A stretch of 64,000 bases of DNA. Origin: Culex pipiens pallens (lineage: Eukaryota; Arthropoda; Insecta; Diptera; Culicidae). This document shows positions 36,401 to 47,900 of this stretch, one piece after another; the stretch's first letter is position 1, and every line of letters starts with the position of its first letter. The notes under the pieces were generated by a model. That model was not told the origin of the DNA. It saw nothing but the letters and a program-made list of their open reading frames with translations, and searched no databases. The DNA is taken from contig NC_068939.1 of the NCBI RefSeq assembly GCF_016801865.2, forward strand, positions 86,705,381 through 86,769,380, written 5' to 3'. Both the position numbers and the translations under genes were made by a program.

Positions 36401-36640
36401 TGGGGACAATGTCTTGGGTTTGATTCTTGAAAGCATTTTTAAGGGTAAACTTTTTTGAAAATGAACCTTCTATGGTCACACAAAACTTACAATACTTTTA
36501 CAATGTCCCAATCCCAGAGGGTCCCGGAGTGCCAAAACTTCTGAGCATGGTGCTCCCAACGAATAATTGCCTAACACAAAAATCTCGGAGCGTATCATGG
36601 TGTGGCTCCAAACTCTTTCTTCCCTGTTGAATCAGAATTG
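33452..36640. other. Mixed intronic DNA with microsatellites
   Basis: There are GA-rich (about 34118-34162) and TG (about 34223-34243) microsatellites. At 36145-36245 a cluster of CGATAA / TTATCG units forms short palindromes, possibly a MITE end. Two stretches (34430-35110 and 35740-36000) contain diverged repeats. No gene was supported. Confidence 0.4.
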
Positions 36641-36649
36641 AACGAATCA

Positions 36650-36800
36650 TCTCTGCGGTAAACTTTACGCAGTAGACCTGTCCGCTTGAAAGTCCAGGAT
36701 CCCTGCGAAAGATTGGCTTCGGCTATAGCGCAGGTTCGATACCGCGTCCTTTTGATTGGTGAGCAAAAATGCTTACCACTGGGCCATAACGACTTCGTGA
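36650..36800 (+). repeat. SINE-like fragment with B box
   Basis: GGTTCGATACC at 36733-36743 matches a pol III B box in a plausible T-arm context. Upstream sequence does not give a clear A box at the right distance. It is probably a decayed tRNA-derived repeat. Confidence 0.3.
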
Positions 36801-37132
36801 GCTTGCAGTGGAATTAGGAATACTGTTACAACAGAGAGCGAGTTGTGTTCAAGATCGCGCCCCAGCAGTTGGACATCGAGTTGCGGCAGAGGACAACTAC
36901 AGAGGCTAAGCCACCCAAAATCACTTCCCTTCCCACGTCTTATCTTTTAACATCAATCCCCCTCCCCCTTTTAACCCCGAGCGGGTAATCGGCTCCCCTC
37001 CCACTAACAATTACACACAAGTTCCTCCGTAATTGCTCTTAGCTTTAAGAAAATATAATTATACAAAAACCGACTCGGTCCTAACCGTCCTAACCAGGTC
37101 CCAGCTCCGGAAAGGACCTAATAAAAATAATT
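36800..37132 (+). mobile_element. Jockey-like non-LTR retrotransposon 3' UTR (5'-truncated copy)
   Basis: It ends CCGGAAAGGACCTAATAAAA (about 37106-37127) preceded by TCGGTCCTAACC, the same 3' tail as the ORF1-only element ending at 39057. The preceding 250 nt are C/T-rich UTR-like sequence with no frame. It is probably a dead 5'-truncated insertion of the autonomous relative, but I could not locate its exact 5' end or target duplication. Confidence 0.5.
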
Positions 37133-37442
37133 TTAAAAAGTAAAAGAAAAATTTATCATATCCGACGCATGCCAGATTGACACGCAACTGTTTGTTGTGT
37201 TGCACAGAAATGTTGCATCTCCGCATCGTGACACATCGCGCGCGCGCCTCTTGCGACACAGTCTGGACGCAAACCTCAAACCCAAGCGTTTGTGTTTTTT
37301 TATGCTTTCGGTCTGATTGAGCATGTCGAACAAATCGGTTGTTTTCCACTGAATAAAAAAACAATTGCGAAAAAAAAAAATGCTGCTCGTATTTTTTTTC
37401 CGTTTCCGTAGCGTAATGTTTGGCCAACAACGCATAGCTTGC

Positions 37443-39057
37443 ACATTCCAGTTTGACAGCTTGCTCAGAGCAGACGTGTTTCCTTTGAGCGCGTTTTTGA
37501 CGGTGTTTTTTTTTAACTTTCGCCGACGGCCATGGCGGCGGCCGCGACGGCGGAGAGTGAGTGGACGGAGCATAGGGCTGAGGATGGAAGGCCGTTCTAC
37601 TGGAACGCGGCCATGAAGAAAAGTGTGTGGGAGAAACCGGACGGGTTCCAACCCAAAACGCAGGCGGCGACGGGCATGGAAGTGGAAGACTCCGAAGGAG
37701 GAGGAGAGGACGGGGGCGAATTTCGTCCCGTGATCAAGGTTCGGCGCAGGAAGGCTAAGGAGGAGATCAACGACGGCAATGGCCAGGAAGTGGAGAAACT
37801 GCTCAGCAACAACAAGTTCAGCCCGCTGGCGGAGAAGAGCAACAACAACAACAATGCGAACCCAGCAGCAGAAAAAACCATCCCCGTGGTACCAGCACCC
37901 GGCAAGTCGGCAGGGGAGAAGAAGCAGCCGCCGCTGATGGTGAAAGAAACGAGTTTCGCCCGCCTTGCGAAGGTGATGTCGACATGTGATGTCCAGCCGG
38001 AACACAAACTGACGCGGTACGGCACCAAAATTACGTGCTTCTCGAGCGACGACTTCGACACGGTGCAAGCTCACCTGAAGAAGAACAAGGTGCAGTTCTA
38101 TACGCACGGAAAGCGCAGTGCGAGACCGCACCGGGTAGTAATGCGAGGTCTCCCGAACGCGGAACCAGATTACGTCAAGGAGCTGCTCAAGACGGAACAT
38201 CAGCTGGACGTCTTGGCAGTACACGCCATCAGGCGGAAGCAGCAGCTTCCCGCCATCGATGAGACGCCTTTCATCGTGCTCTTCCCCAAGGGGCACACCA
38301 GTTTGAAGGAGTTGAGTAGCAAGGTAAAGAAAGTGGGATCAGTCGTCGTCCGGTGGGTGGCCTACCGGAACAAAGAACCGCACGTGACCCAGTGCAAGAA
38401 CTGCTTGCAGTTCGGTCACGGAACCAGTAACTGCCATCTCAAGCCAAGGTGCAGCAGCTGTGGGGGTGCCCACAGCACGGAAAAGTGCAAAGCAGAAGAA
38501 ATGCAAGCCAAAAAGTGCGTCCACTGCTCTGGATCCCACGAGGGTCTGGACCGCAGCTGTCCCAAACGTGCGCAGTTCATCCAGTCGAGGCAGCAGGCGT
38601 CCAAGCCGAAGCCGCCAGCATGGAAGAAGGACAAGCAGACTCCAGCTGTAGCCGCGTTCAACGCGGCGGATTTTCCTCCGCTACCTGGAGCGGTGCCGTC
38701 CGTCGGGACGGAAGAAAAACATCCTCGTCCCGCAGGAAGAAGTCCAGATAATACTGGCGCCGGCGCCGGTGCAACCCCGAAGGCGGATCAAGGCGAACCG
38801 AAGCTGTACAGCGAGTCGGAGCTGTGGTCCATTTACAGAGAATACAGAGGTCGCTTGAGGCAGTGCAAGACACCCGAGGAACAGATTGACGTGATCGCAC
38901 ACTTGCTGACACATGGCACGAGAAAATGATAATCTAGATCAGTTCCGGTTTTTTTTTCTTTTATTATTTTTTGTACTCTTGATCCTCGGTCCTAACCTGG
39001 TCACAGCACCGAAAAGGACCTAATAAAAATAAGTTATGAACAAAAAAAAAAAAAAAA
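37443..39057 (+). mobile_element. Complete ORF1-only non-LTR retroelement
   Basis: The insertion is delimited by a direct repeat ACGCATAGCTTGC (37430-37442 and 39059-39071; 14 bp if one more A is counted). It starts ACATTCCAGTTTGACAGC, has a 5' leader of about 89 nt, one intact reading frame (37532-38929), and a short 3' UTR. That UTR has the tail CGAAAAGGACCTAATAAAA (39010-39028), followed by a pure A run to the target duplication. No endonuclease or reverse transcriptase frame exists. With both ends present, it is either an internal deletion of a full element or a stable gag-only non-autonomous family. It sits about 300 bp upstream of a filamin exon, in the same orientation. Confidence 0.85.
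37532..38929 (+). CDS. ORF1/gag-like protein with N-terminal WW domain and three zinc knuckles
   Basis: The 465-aa frame opens at ATG 37532 in a favourable context (ACGGCCATGG). Residues about 9-37 form a WW domain: W11, the G19-R20-P21-F22-Y23 strand, N25, W33 and P36. The wording (WTEH, DGR.FYW, WEKP) is like the first WW domain of PRPF40/TCERG1-type splicing factors. Residues about 130-285 match the conserved central region of Jockey-group ORF1 proteins. Three zinc knuckles follow: C288-C291-H296-C301, C307-C310-H314-C319 and C329-C332-H336-C343. A C-terminal tail after A/G/P-rich sequence ends in a helical stretch (about 422-462). Family knowledge says such proteins bind RNA and chaperone retrotransposition. 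The WW domain is an unusual addition, as these domains bind proline motifs. The frame is undamaged, GC-rich and unlike its AT-rich surroundings. The long opposite-strand frame is a shadow of this one. Confidence 0.85.
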   Translation: MAAAATAESEWTEHRAEDGRPFYWNAAMKKSVWEKPDGFQPKTQAATGMEVEDSEGGGEDGGEFRPVIKVRRRKAKEEINDGNGQEVEKLLSNNKFSPLAEKSNNNNNANPAAEKTIPVVPAPGKSAGEKKQPPLMVKETSFARLAKVMSTCDVQPEHKLTRYGTKITCFSSDDFDTVQAHLKKNKVQFYTHGKRSARPHRVVMRGLPNAEPDYVKELLKTEHQLDVLAVHAIRRKQQLPAIDETPFIVLFPKGHTSLKELSSKVKKVGSVVVRWVAYRNKEPHVTQCKNCLQFGHGTSNCHLKPRCSSCGGAHSTEKCKAEEMQAKKCVHCSGSHEGLDRSCPKRAQFIQSRQQASKPKPPAWKKDKQTPAVAAFNAADFPPLPGAVPSVGTEEKHPRPAGRSPDNTGAGAGATPKADQGEPKLYSESELWSIYREYRGRLRQCKTPEEQIDVIAHLLTHGTRK

Positions 39058-39355
39058 AACGCATAGCTTGCCTTGCCATATTCTGTCAATCGCTATTGGA
39101 ACAAAACAATATTTCAAATATACATCATCGAAGCATGCTTGGTTTACAGTTTGACTTTCGAGCAATTCTTTCAATTTTATCATGTAGGGTCCTAGGGAGA
39201 TAACCTTAAGGGACCCAAATTTTTATAAAAAAAAAATATATTCAAGAGTGAACTGTTAATCAACATTTGACAACAGTGAAACTGCTGGCAGAGTTTAATT
39301 AACAATGTCAAATTTTAACATATTTTTCTCTCTCCTTCCTCTCCTCCCCCCGCAG

Positions 39356-40367
39356 GGTCACCGTGGAATATCAACATCATGTCCTCGCCGGGGCTGACCG
39401 CGCTCGGTGAATCCACCCGGCTGGTGCCGGCCAACGTGCCGGCGGTTTTTGAAGTGCTGCCGCCTCCTGGGGCCTCGATCCGGGGCAGTGACTGCGTCGC
39501 GACGGTGCTCTCGCCCAGCAAGAGCAAGGTCAACGCGCGCGTCACCCACGAGGCGGCCAACGGGGCACTCCGGATCGAGTTTGTCCCGGCCGAGGTCGGC
39601 ACGCACATTATTGAGGCCTCGATTGGGGGCACCACGTTGGTCGGTGGGCCGCTCATTGCCAAGGTGTACGACTCGAGTCTGATCCAGGTGACGGACGTCA
39701 ACGGGGGAGTTGTTGGCCAGCCGTGCCAGTTCCGGGTGGATGCCAGCGCTGCGGGTGAGGGTCAGCTGGAGATTTCCATCAACGAGGGAGAAGTGCCGAA
39801 CCACGTGCAGGTTGTGGGTGGTGGGAGATGTTTAGTTTCGTTCACACCGGAACAGGCCAAGCCGCACCTGATCGATATCAAGTTCAACGGAGAAACCGTC
39901 ATTGGATGTCCGTTCGTGTGCTCCGTGGCCGACACTAGCCGGGTTCTGCTCAACCTGTCCAACCTGGAACTGATTCCGGTAAACCGACCCGCCTCGTTCC
40001 ACATCACGGTCAGTGGTGGAGGGGCGGCCGAGCTGGCCGTTAGCGTTCGTGGACCCCAGGGAGAGCTGCCGGTTCGCGTGACCGGAGATATTCACGCTGG
40101 CTTCACGGCCGAATTCACCCCGAACCACGTGGGGGCGCACACGATCAACGTCGAGTACAACGGCTACCCCGTGCAGGGAACACCCTTCGTGGCCAAGTCG
40201 TACGACGCAACCAAGGTAGCGGTCGGATCAGTGTCCAAGGGCACCGTTGGCAGACCGGTTCAGTTCACCGTCGATGCCGGAGACGCCGGCGAAGGAAATC
40301 TGGAGATTACGATCTCCGCCAAAGGCCATAACATCCCCACCCAGGTGCACCCACAAGGAAATGCCAA
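39356..40367 (+). CDS. jbug: Filamin exon A: repeats 1-3 and the first half of 4
   Basis: The acceptor is a long pyrimidine tract ending CCCCGCAG (39355). The exon opens with GG completing a codon, then SPWNINI before M (39379). With a G from an upstream exon this makes G-S-P-W, a filamin strand-G ending, so an upstream coding exon exists in the long isoform. ATG 39379 (CATCATGTCC) could instead start a short isoform. Residues 1-329 contain repeats ending GGPLIAKVYD, GCPFVCSVAD and GTPFVAKSYD. The donor is GCCAA|GTAAGA, splitting a Lys codon (AA|G). Confidence 0.9.
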
Positions 40368-40431
40368 GTAAGACCACCAGCCAAAAACTCAACCAATCAA
40401 ACCAAGCTCTAACCTTCCAATTCTATTCCAG

Positions 40432-40652
40432 GTTCGCCGTCTCGTTCGTCCCGGCCGAACCGTGCGAGCACATCATCAACGTCAGCTTCAACAAGATGCT
40501 CGTGCCGGGCTGCCCGATCACGGTCATCATCAACGGGGGAACGACCGGGCCGCAGGTGTCCCTCGGCGGACCCGGCCCGCTCCACTTGCCCAATTCGCTA
40601 ATCATCAACCACGCCGGAGGCCGACTGGAGGACATCGAGGTCAACGTCGAAG
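40432..40652 (+). CDS. jbug: Filamin exon B: end of repeat 4, start of 5
   Basis: The acceptor TTCTATTCCAG is followed by G completing the Lys codon, then FAVSFVPAEPCEHIINV. The segment ends repeat 4 with VPGCPITVII and begins repeat 5 (VSLGGPGPLHLP). The donor is GTCGAAG|GTAGGC, leaving one base (phase 1). The 64-nt intron before it and the 4.16-kb intron after it contrast strongly. Confidence 0.9.
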
Positions 40653-41046
40653 GTAGGCCCAGATCGTACACCATTTCTATCTAAAGTGTTGTGTTTTTAA
40701 TATGAGTTTTTCTCAGCCTCGTACATATTTATTCAATTAGAACCTAGAACCAATTCGACCGTAATCATCTATTTGGCCACTCTTTGCCCCCACCTTCCTT
40801 TTTGCTCTTTATCTTTTTACGAATCTTTTGGCTGTCTCCGCCCAATCCCCTGCAAAATTGTCTCACCGAAAAAAGATGATTCTAAATTGTTAGCAGATCA
40901 AACTGAGCGCACCACCGATAATGGAGATTTTAATCGAATAACTTCCACCGGAACTGCACCAACAAACGGTACCGAATGCAGAGAGAGGTTCACGGTGGCA
41001 CCAAATTGTTCACGATAAGCGCCGCGAAAAGTGATTCCGTTCAGTA

Positions 41047-41212
41047 CACCCTTACCAAAAATCATGATTTTTTGAGTTCCAAATCCCACTTTTCATACGA
41101 TTTTTCGAGTTCAGGTACTACAACCATAAAAATGGTTATATGGGTTGAACTGAAAAATTCGTATGAAAAGTGGGATTTGGAACTAAAAAAATCATGATTT
41201 TTGGTAAGGGTG
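41047..41212. mobile_element. Hairpin MITE, TA target site
   Basis: CACCCTTACCAAAAATCATG at the left end is mirrored by ...GGTAAGGGTG at the right, with TA at 41045-41046 and 41213-41214. The two arms of about 70 bp pair nearly perfectly around a short centre near 41120-41140. It is non-coding. Confidence 0.85.
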
Positions 41213-41792
41213 TAAGGGTTTGGTTTTGGTAGTCATTTCACATGTTCTAACAATAACGAATGTGTCAAATTCAACTTGAAAAAAAAAATCAGACTTGCAT
41301 TGGAAACGGACAATTTCGAAATGCGCCTGGATTTATGTTTCAAGAGCAAGTTCCAGTTCAAATGGAGCCTAGAAAAATCATAGCTTCTTGAAAAGCTCTC
41401 AGCTGTTATGTGTGCTGCATACATTTAGGGCTTTATTATTATTAAACAATACAGTCCGAATGCGATTATCGGACAGATTCGGGATTTCTCAGGAGAACTG
41501 AGTAGTTGAATTCAAATTTAATCACGAAACATGAAATATTGTTTGCACTTGTATTCAGACCGTTGAAGACATTGAAAGGAGTAAATGTTGGTGCATTTCG
41601 TGAGTATAAATAGTCTAAAATCGTTAAAATTGAATCTTTTCAAATTAGTTTAAAAGATATGTCCTTCGAGGTTGACGATTACAGCTTTTTGAAAAGTGTT
41701 TTCTGTTGAAATCCAGCAATAAATAGTCGATTTTTTTTTTAAATCAGCGAATTATTCGGAAATAGGAGCGAATCCATAATTCGCCAAAGATA

Positions 41793-43219
41793 CCGTAAAT
41801 CGGGGTGACGTTGATAGGATTTTAATTTATTTTTGGAATATTTTCCAACTAGTAAGGTTTGTCTCAAGCTTATTATTTCTAAAACAGGTACTGAGCACAC
41901 AAAGCTCATGCACTTTTTCTGGAAATAAGTGTTTTTAAAAGTGTTTAATAAAATAGTTGCGCTGATAATTCATGTTTTGAATTCCGGGGGTGACTTTGAT
42001 AGTCATAATTTTTCTTGTTAATATCAGATTTGACCCTCTTCTTCAACCAATTGTTGATTTTTTAAAAGCATTGGAAAGAAGAACTCTTAAAATTTTAGAA
42101 AATATTAGTGTTGGAAGTTTGACTTGTTTTATGTGACTTTGCCAATGTTTTTTAAAATGACATTTTTAGGGTTCAACTCAGGCTGTGTTTTTTACTACAA
42201 TTTTTTCTATATTATGTGAAAATAAGTATGTAGTTTTTTTCGTAGTGTACCAGACTATGCCTCTAAGCATTTTTTTTTACAGTTTGAAAGATAATGGTGA
42301 CATTATATAGCAGAAAATGTTAAAAACATGCGAAAAATTGAAAAAGTTTAGCATAGCATAGCATTGGTGTCTGCGAAAAATTGAAAAAACATGAAAAAAT
42401 TAGAAAGGCAAAATGCAATGATAGGAATAGGCCAAATACTACCAAAAACAAGATAAATGCAAATTAAAATACTAAAAATAAAACATGACAAACATAAAAC
42501 AAGAGAAGTAAAGTTTTTCGTAGAACAAAAGTTGCTCAAAATGCCCTCCTATTTTTGAAACAAATATTTGGGCAGTAGAGTAACCCTCAGGTGTTCAAAT
42601 TTTATTTTTACGTCAAGTGGACCATCACTAAGGTTAACAAGTTTTAAATAAAAAAATCAAAGTTTTTATCTAGTTAACCAAGCTTATATTTTCTTTAACA
42701 AAACACATATAAATTTTAGGTAAAATTTTGAAAAATTCAGCCTAAAGTTCTATTTTGTTTATACAATTATCGATTTATATTGCATTTTAAACTTAATTAT
42801 GTAAAATTAGTTCTACTGAAAAAAGCTATAAATTAGAAAATTTGGAAGATCTTTTTCGGATTGTGTTTTATAAACACATAAAATTTAATATTTGCAAACT
42901 AAATGTATCCTAGTGTAACCTAGTGGAAAATTGTCCAAATAATCCAAAAATGCATTCCGTTTTCCGATTCAAACCCATTTTCTCGAAGAAAAATATAAAA
43001 CTTGAGAATATTAAATTATTGCTATTCATCAACATTTTTTTAATTATAGTTAACTAACTATTTCAAATTATCAAAATTTTATGAACACTTCTTCTTGAAG
43101 TACTTTGAACACTTTTCCACCATGGTCAGTATGATTCCATAGCATTCCATAGGTATTTAATTTGTACCTTCCATTTTGCGGAAAAATCTCAACCCTATCA
43201 AAGTCACTCCGTTTTACGG
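41793..43219. mobile_element. 1.4-kb TA-flanked element with CCGTAAA termini
   Basis: Termini CCGTAAATCGGGGTGAC (41793-41809) and the inverse of CCGTAAAACGGAGTGAC (43203-43219) are bounded by TA (41791-41792 and 43220-43221). No transposase is visible. A stretch at about 42090-42600 resembles, in inverted orientation, the piggyBac-like element at 8128-8730, including a degenerate CTCTACTGCCCAA end, and looks like a nested old copy. Confidence 0.6.
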
Positions 43220-44811
43220 TATTAGATTTTACCTTTGTACAGGGTTGTAAAAATATCAAAATATCAGCTCTCAGCAACTACAATTATCCCGCCTGAATAA
43301 TCATGCCTCAAATACAACTGCTCTTTTCTCCTTATTGAAACTCTCAGCGCCGAACATAGCCGAACACGTTTTCGTGTTTACCACTCGCGATTGACATTTT
43401 CCTTTTCTCTCTCATTCCCGCTTCCACGACAATCCTACCGCAACAGCGTTTAACCACAAAAGCCGCCACAAAACCAATTTCGCAAACGCAGTTTAACGTG
43501 ACGTAATGCGTGGTCGGCTCCTAATCGCCATCTCGCGTTCTCTCATTGCAGTTTTCAGAGAGATTGAGAGAATCAGCGGTGAGAGCGCATAGTCGAGGAA
43601 AAGGGGAGGAATGATAGAGAGAGAATGACATCGCTGGGAATCACGAGACACAAGAAGAGATCTCACAAGCTATATTGATGGCCGCTATACTCTCGGATAT
43701 TTTTGGTGCAGAGATAATCTATTGATAGCTTTTCTATCACTCATTTGCAACACTGCCTTTGTATGATTTTCGAAACATTTTATTGATAAATAATATTTAA
43801 ATTTATCTAAAAAAAAAGTTGAAAATAAAACAAATCGACCAGAAAATTTCTTGTTAAACGTAAGCGCCATTTTTATGAATATCCTAAGAGTTCTTATCAA
43901 AAATGTATTGTACATAATTATCTTCATAATTCAAGCAAAAGTGTGAAACGACTACCAACACCGATACCGAAACAAATGCAATATTTCCACAGCAATCTCT
44001 CTCCAGTTTCCACCTCACGTGTACACAGCCTGCAAAGATTTAATCTGATCAACTCTCTTCACCTTTCTTGTTTTTTCCACGTGTATATTTCAGGCCGACG
44101 TAGACTTTTGTACTAAGACCTCTTACTTAGCTCGAACTAAGTTGTTTCCCATGCTAGCCAGAGAATGAGAGAGAGATGATATATGAACCGAAAGTTCAAG
44201 ATCAATTTATATATTTTTGCTCGTTAATAATTTATACCCTTTGTTACGTTTAATGAACGGATGTTAATGGTTACCCTTCCCCTTAACTAATACTACTGGC
44301 ATAATTTTAAACAATCGTTCCATAATTTCAACTAATCGGAAAGTTGCAATTTGACACAAACACGCGAGCTAATCAAATCACTCGATTGGCATAACAAGAC
44401 TAAGAAGTTCAAACAAATTCAGTTAGGCAATCCTTGGTTGAGGTGTCTAATCTTTGGGCCATTGCATGCTGCATGCTAAGCATAGGTTAAGTTCGTTTAG
44501 TAAAAATAACTCTACCCTCAATAACGCTTCATCCTGTCTGTCGGCTAACACCAATTTTACCTTTCCCTTTCTTACTTCCCCGCCTAACCCCAGTTGGTTT
44601 CTGAGCACAATATTTTTTATGATTTAATACTTGATTTATTTTGTATAAAAAAACAAACAACCTTGAAGAAGAATAAAACATACTTATTAAACAAGACTAC
44701 AAAACGCTATCTTTTTGACGACCCCTTTCCACCCCAAACCAAAAAAAAAAATCCCCAAAACCCTTTCAAACTCCCCCGAAACCCCCGTTAAAACGGTGAC
44801 ACGAAACACAG

Positions 44812-44960
44812 GACCGTCCGGCCACTCGGTGCCAGCGCAGGTCCTGCAGACGGCGGATGGAGTGTTCAAGGCGGAGTTTGTGCCGCGGGTCGTCGGAGAG
44901 CACCGCGTCAGCGTGACCGTCGAGGGACAACCGACGGTGGGCAGCCCGTACTCGGCGAAG
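44812..44960 (+). CDS. jbug: Filamin exon C: end of repeat 5
   Basis: The acceptor GAAACACAG is followed by GA, completing a Gly codon, then PSGHSVPAQVLQTADGVFKA. It ends TVGSPYSAK, the strand-G ending of repeat 5, at donor GCGAAG|GTAAGC in phase 0. The join EVNVEG-PSGHSVP restores a normal repeat. Confidence 0.88.
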
Positions 44961-47900
44961 GTAAGCAGCGCGAAACGGAAAAAAAACCCGGTTTGAGTCT
45001 TGGGAATATCGGAGGGTGTCTCTGGTGAAAAGCTTGACGTGAAGCTGCGTAAAGCTTCTGTAGATTAGAATGCTTGCATACTCACCGGGCGAAACTCGTT
45101 GGAACAACATTTTAGCAGAGACAACAACCCAAATCTTTACAGTTATGTAATTCGCGCGTTTTTATTTTTTGAATATTTTTATTTAATTAGCCTCAACTTT
45201 TCGGGGCCTTATGACCAAACAAGCCATTTTGTGTGATTGGTTCATCCATACACTGCCCACCATTGAAAAAACGGCTGATATCCACTTTTGGCAAAAACGA
45301 GATATTAGCACCAGGTGATAAAGGATGTTCCAACGCATCTTCTGTACCTTGAATTTCACTGAAATAGTGTATAGACTTGGCTGCCGATGCGAAAAACCAA
45401 ACGGCTAATATGCCACTCTTATGGGAAATTGCCTTGACGGAGATTTGGTGACAAACACTAAAACGCGTTTTTCTCGGAATACTTGATTTGGCATAATAGC
45501 CGAATTTTCAATTATGGGCAGTACAAGGCTCCATACAATTTTGACAGCTGTCAAAACAAAAATGGTACGCAAATATTCTAAAAACTGTATCTTCTGAAGG
45601 AATTTTCTGATCAGTTTGGTGTCTTCGACAAAGTTGAGGGTATTAATTAGGGCTATTCAGAAAAAAATGGCACAGGTAAAAAAATTAACGATTTTTAAAG
45701 CAAGTTTTTTACAAGCATTCAATTTCCCAAAATCAGTAAATTTTGGGCCAAAGATTTTTTTTTTAAATAAAGATAAAAAATCGAAATATTTTTATGATTT
45801 TAGTTTCTAATAATTAATCAAATTGGCAATAGAAAAGTACTTAATAGATTTTTTTTTATCAAGCGCACCGTTCATGAGATAAAGCGACTTAAAGTTTAAT
45901 TTGAACTTAAAATTCTAGTTTATCGACTTTTTTCATGTGTTCATGATTGTCCATTCCACAAAATATTTTTTTCAAAGAGTTGAGAAGTTTTCAATAAAAT
46001 TTCTTAAGAGATATTGAAGATTGGACCTCTGGTTGAGATGGTTGAAAAAAAACGACTGTTTGGATGAGACTTTCTTGTTTCTTTTTCTTTTATCCGCTGT
46101 ATTTCAGCAACCAGAGGTCCAATCTTTAATGTCTCTTAGGTAATTTTATTGGACGTTTTCTCAACTTCAAATAAGTATATATGTTTTTATGTTTGTACAA
46201 CCATGAACACTAAGGTGTCCCAAAAAAAGGGCGACGTGTCGAAAACCTTCGGGCTCAACCGGATTACGATAGGTTTTTGCCTCAGGAACAATGTTTTCAT
46301 ACAATGAAAAAATCCCGAAAATCGGTTTAAACTCGCGATTTACGATTTACTGAAAAATATGCTGTTTAAATAAAAATGTAATATTTTGTTCTAAAACCTT
46401 GAAAAATGCGTTCAAATTGCCCCATATTTCACTTTAAATCATTGTTAGGAGCTCTACCAATAATGTTCTGTATTCGTATTGATCCAGGAAGTCGTCATCT
46501 TTCATTGGCAGCATGTTACAGTTGGAAAAAGTATGTTTTGCCTGAAATTTTTATGCATTTCTTTCAAAAATCCATCTAAATTTTGGCACCAATACCAATC
46601 TGTAGGTAACTGTTTTTTTTAAATAAAAAGTTTTTGTCAATACAGTGCCAAGATACAGCCATTTTAGTAAAAAAATGGCGAATTTTCAAATTTCCCTATA
46701 AAACTCAATTTTGTCACTTACACCTCTGTTTCAGCTACTACCAGCATTTTATATGTTTCCAAACATTTCGCATTGTTTTATAACATTAGTTTACAAGCAA
46801 AATCTATTGTTTTCATTGACTGACTATGTGACGTAAGCGCCAGTACGAAGAAATGTATTTTAAATTAACCACCTTTTGGTACCATAAAATCAAAGATTTT
46901 CCAAGATATTGATGCAAATTGCTTTTTTTAATTCAAAAAATAACATATTTATTAATGTAAGTAATATTTTTTCATTAAAAAGCAATGATGATATTGGTTT
47001 TGTGGTAATTTTTTTTATGGATTTTTGAGAGAAATTAAAAAGTTAAAATTATTCTTAAAGTGGCTTTATCTTGAAAACGGTGCACTTTATCATAAAAATG
47101 TTAGGTACTTTTAGATTGCAAATTTGATTTTACATTAAGAACTGAAGTTAAAAAGAATCTCGAATAATATTATTTTCAAAAAAACAAAAAAAAAACTTTT
47201 CAAAAAATCTTATCTATGGCTCAAAAGTTGCTGTTTTTGTCCCATAAAATATATAAAAAAAACGTTACTTAATCCACCTTTAGGTGGTTGGTGCCTTCCT
47301 CTCATTTATAGTGATTCCAACCCCCCTAAAGTGTCCACATGGTTTATGGATCTCCCCTAACGTGATCGCAGCACCTAAGAGGTCCTAATAAAAATATGTG
47401 ATGAGTAAAAAAACAGACTACCTACAGACTTTTTGTCAAGATTATACAGACACGGCCTTTGAGGAAAATGGCAATCCTCTACACGGTTTTTTCGTGGCGA
47501 TCTGACACGACCAGTTGAGGTTATGTGAATTTAGACCATTTTTAAACTGCTTGTAATTTAAGATAGGTAAGTCAGATCTTGAAAATTCTTACTCCAGCTA
47601 TAAGGTATTCTCATATGCTTTCTAAAAATATATAACATCTGAGGGTTTTATGAAAAAACCACCCTTTTTACCATAATTTTAATTTAATATAAAACAGTTT
47701 TTTTAACATAACTTTTTAAACACATGATAAAACTGCATGAATTTAAATAGCAACTTAGGGGACGTTAAGACGGATCGATTAAAACCATTCCGGCCAAAAT
47801 CGGTTGAGCCTGTGACGAGATATTCCAGTGACATTGATTTGGTACACATGTCTACATATAGCCAAACACACAGACATTTGCTCAGCTGGTGATTCTGAGT

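Larger units (their letters stand above)
2122..39355 (+). other. Presumed giant intron (or intergenic region) filled with transposons
   Basis: Between the donor at 2122 and the acceptor at 39355 (long pyrimidine tract ending CCCGCAG) I find no filamin-like exon and no other host protein-coding gene. The landmarks are listed as separate entries. Between them the DNA is AT-rich with decayed copies of interspersed repeats. It holds islands of less repetitive sequence at about 10550-13100, 16150-17200 and 24480-25930, which could hold enhancers or small unseen exons. Calling this one intron depends on linking the 5' exon at 1262-2121 to filamin, which is an inference. Confidence 0.35.
40653..44811 (+). 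other. Filamin intron of 4.2 kb
   Basis: It contains a hairpin MITE (41047-41212), a 1.4-kb TA-flanked element (41793-43219), and a less repetitive, GC-richer stretch at about 43300-44600. The last has AG-rich patches around 43555-43625 and no coding frame I recognise. The region 44620-44800 before the acceptor is A/C-rich. Confidence 0.7.

Noticed and set aside
37133..38296. 387-codon frame on the - strand
   Set aside because: Antisense shadow of the retroelement ORF1. It runs through the non-coding 5' leader and flank, and its R/H/L-rich sequence has no domain.
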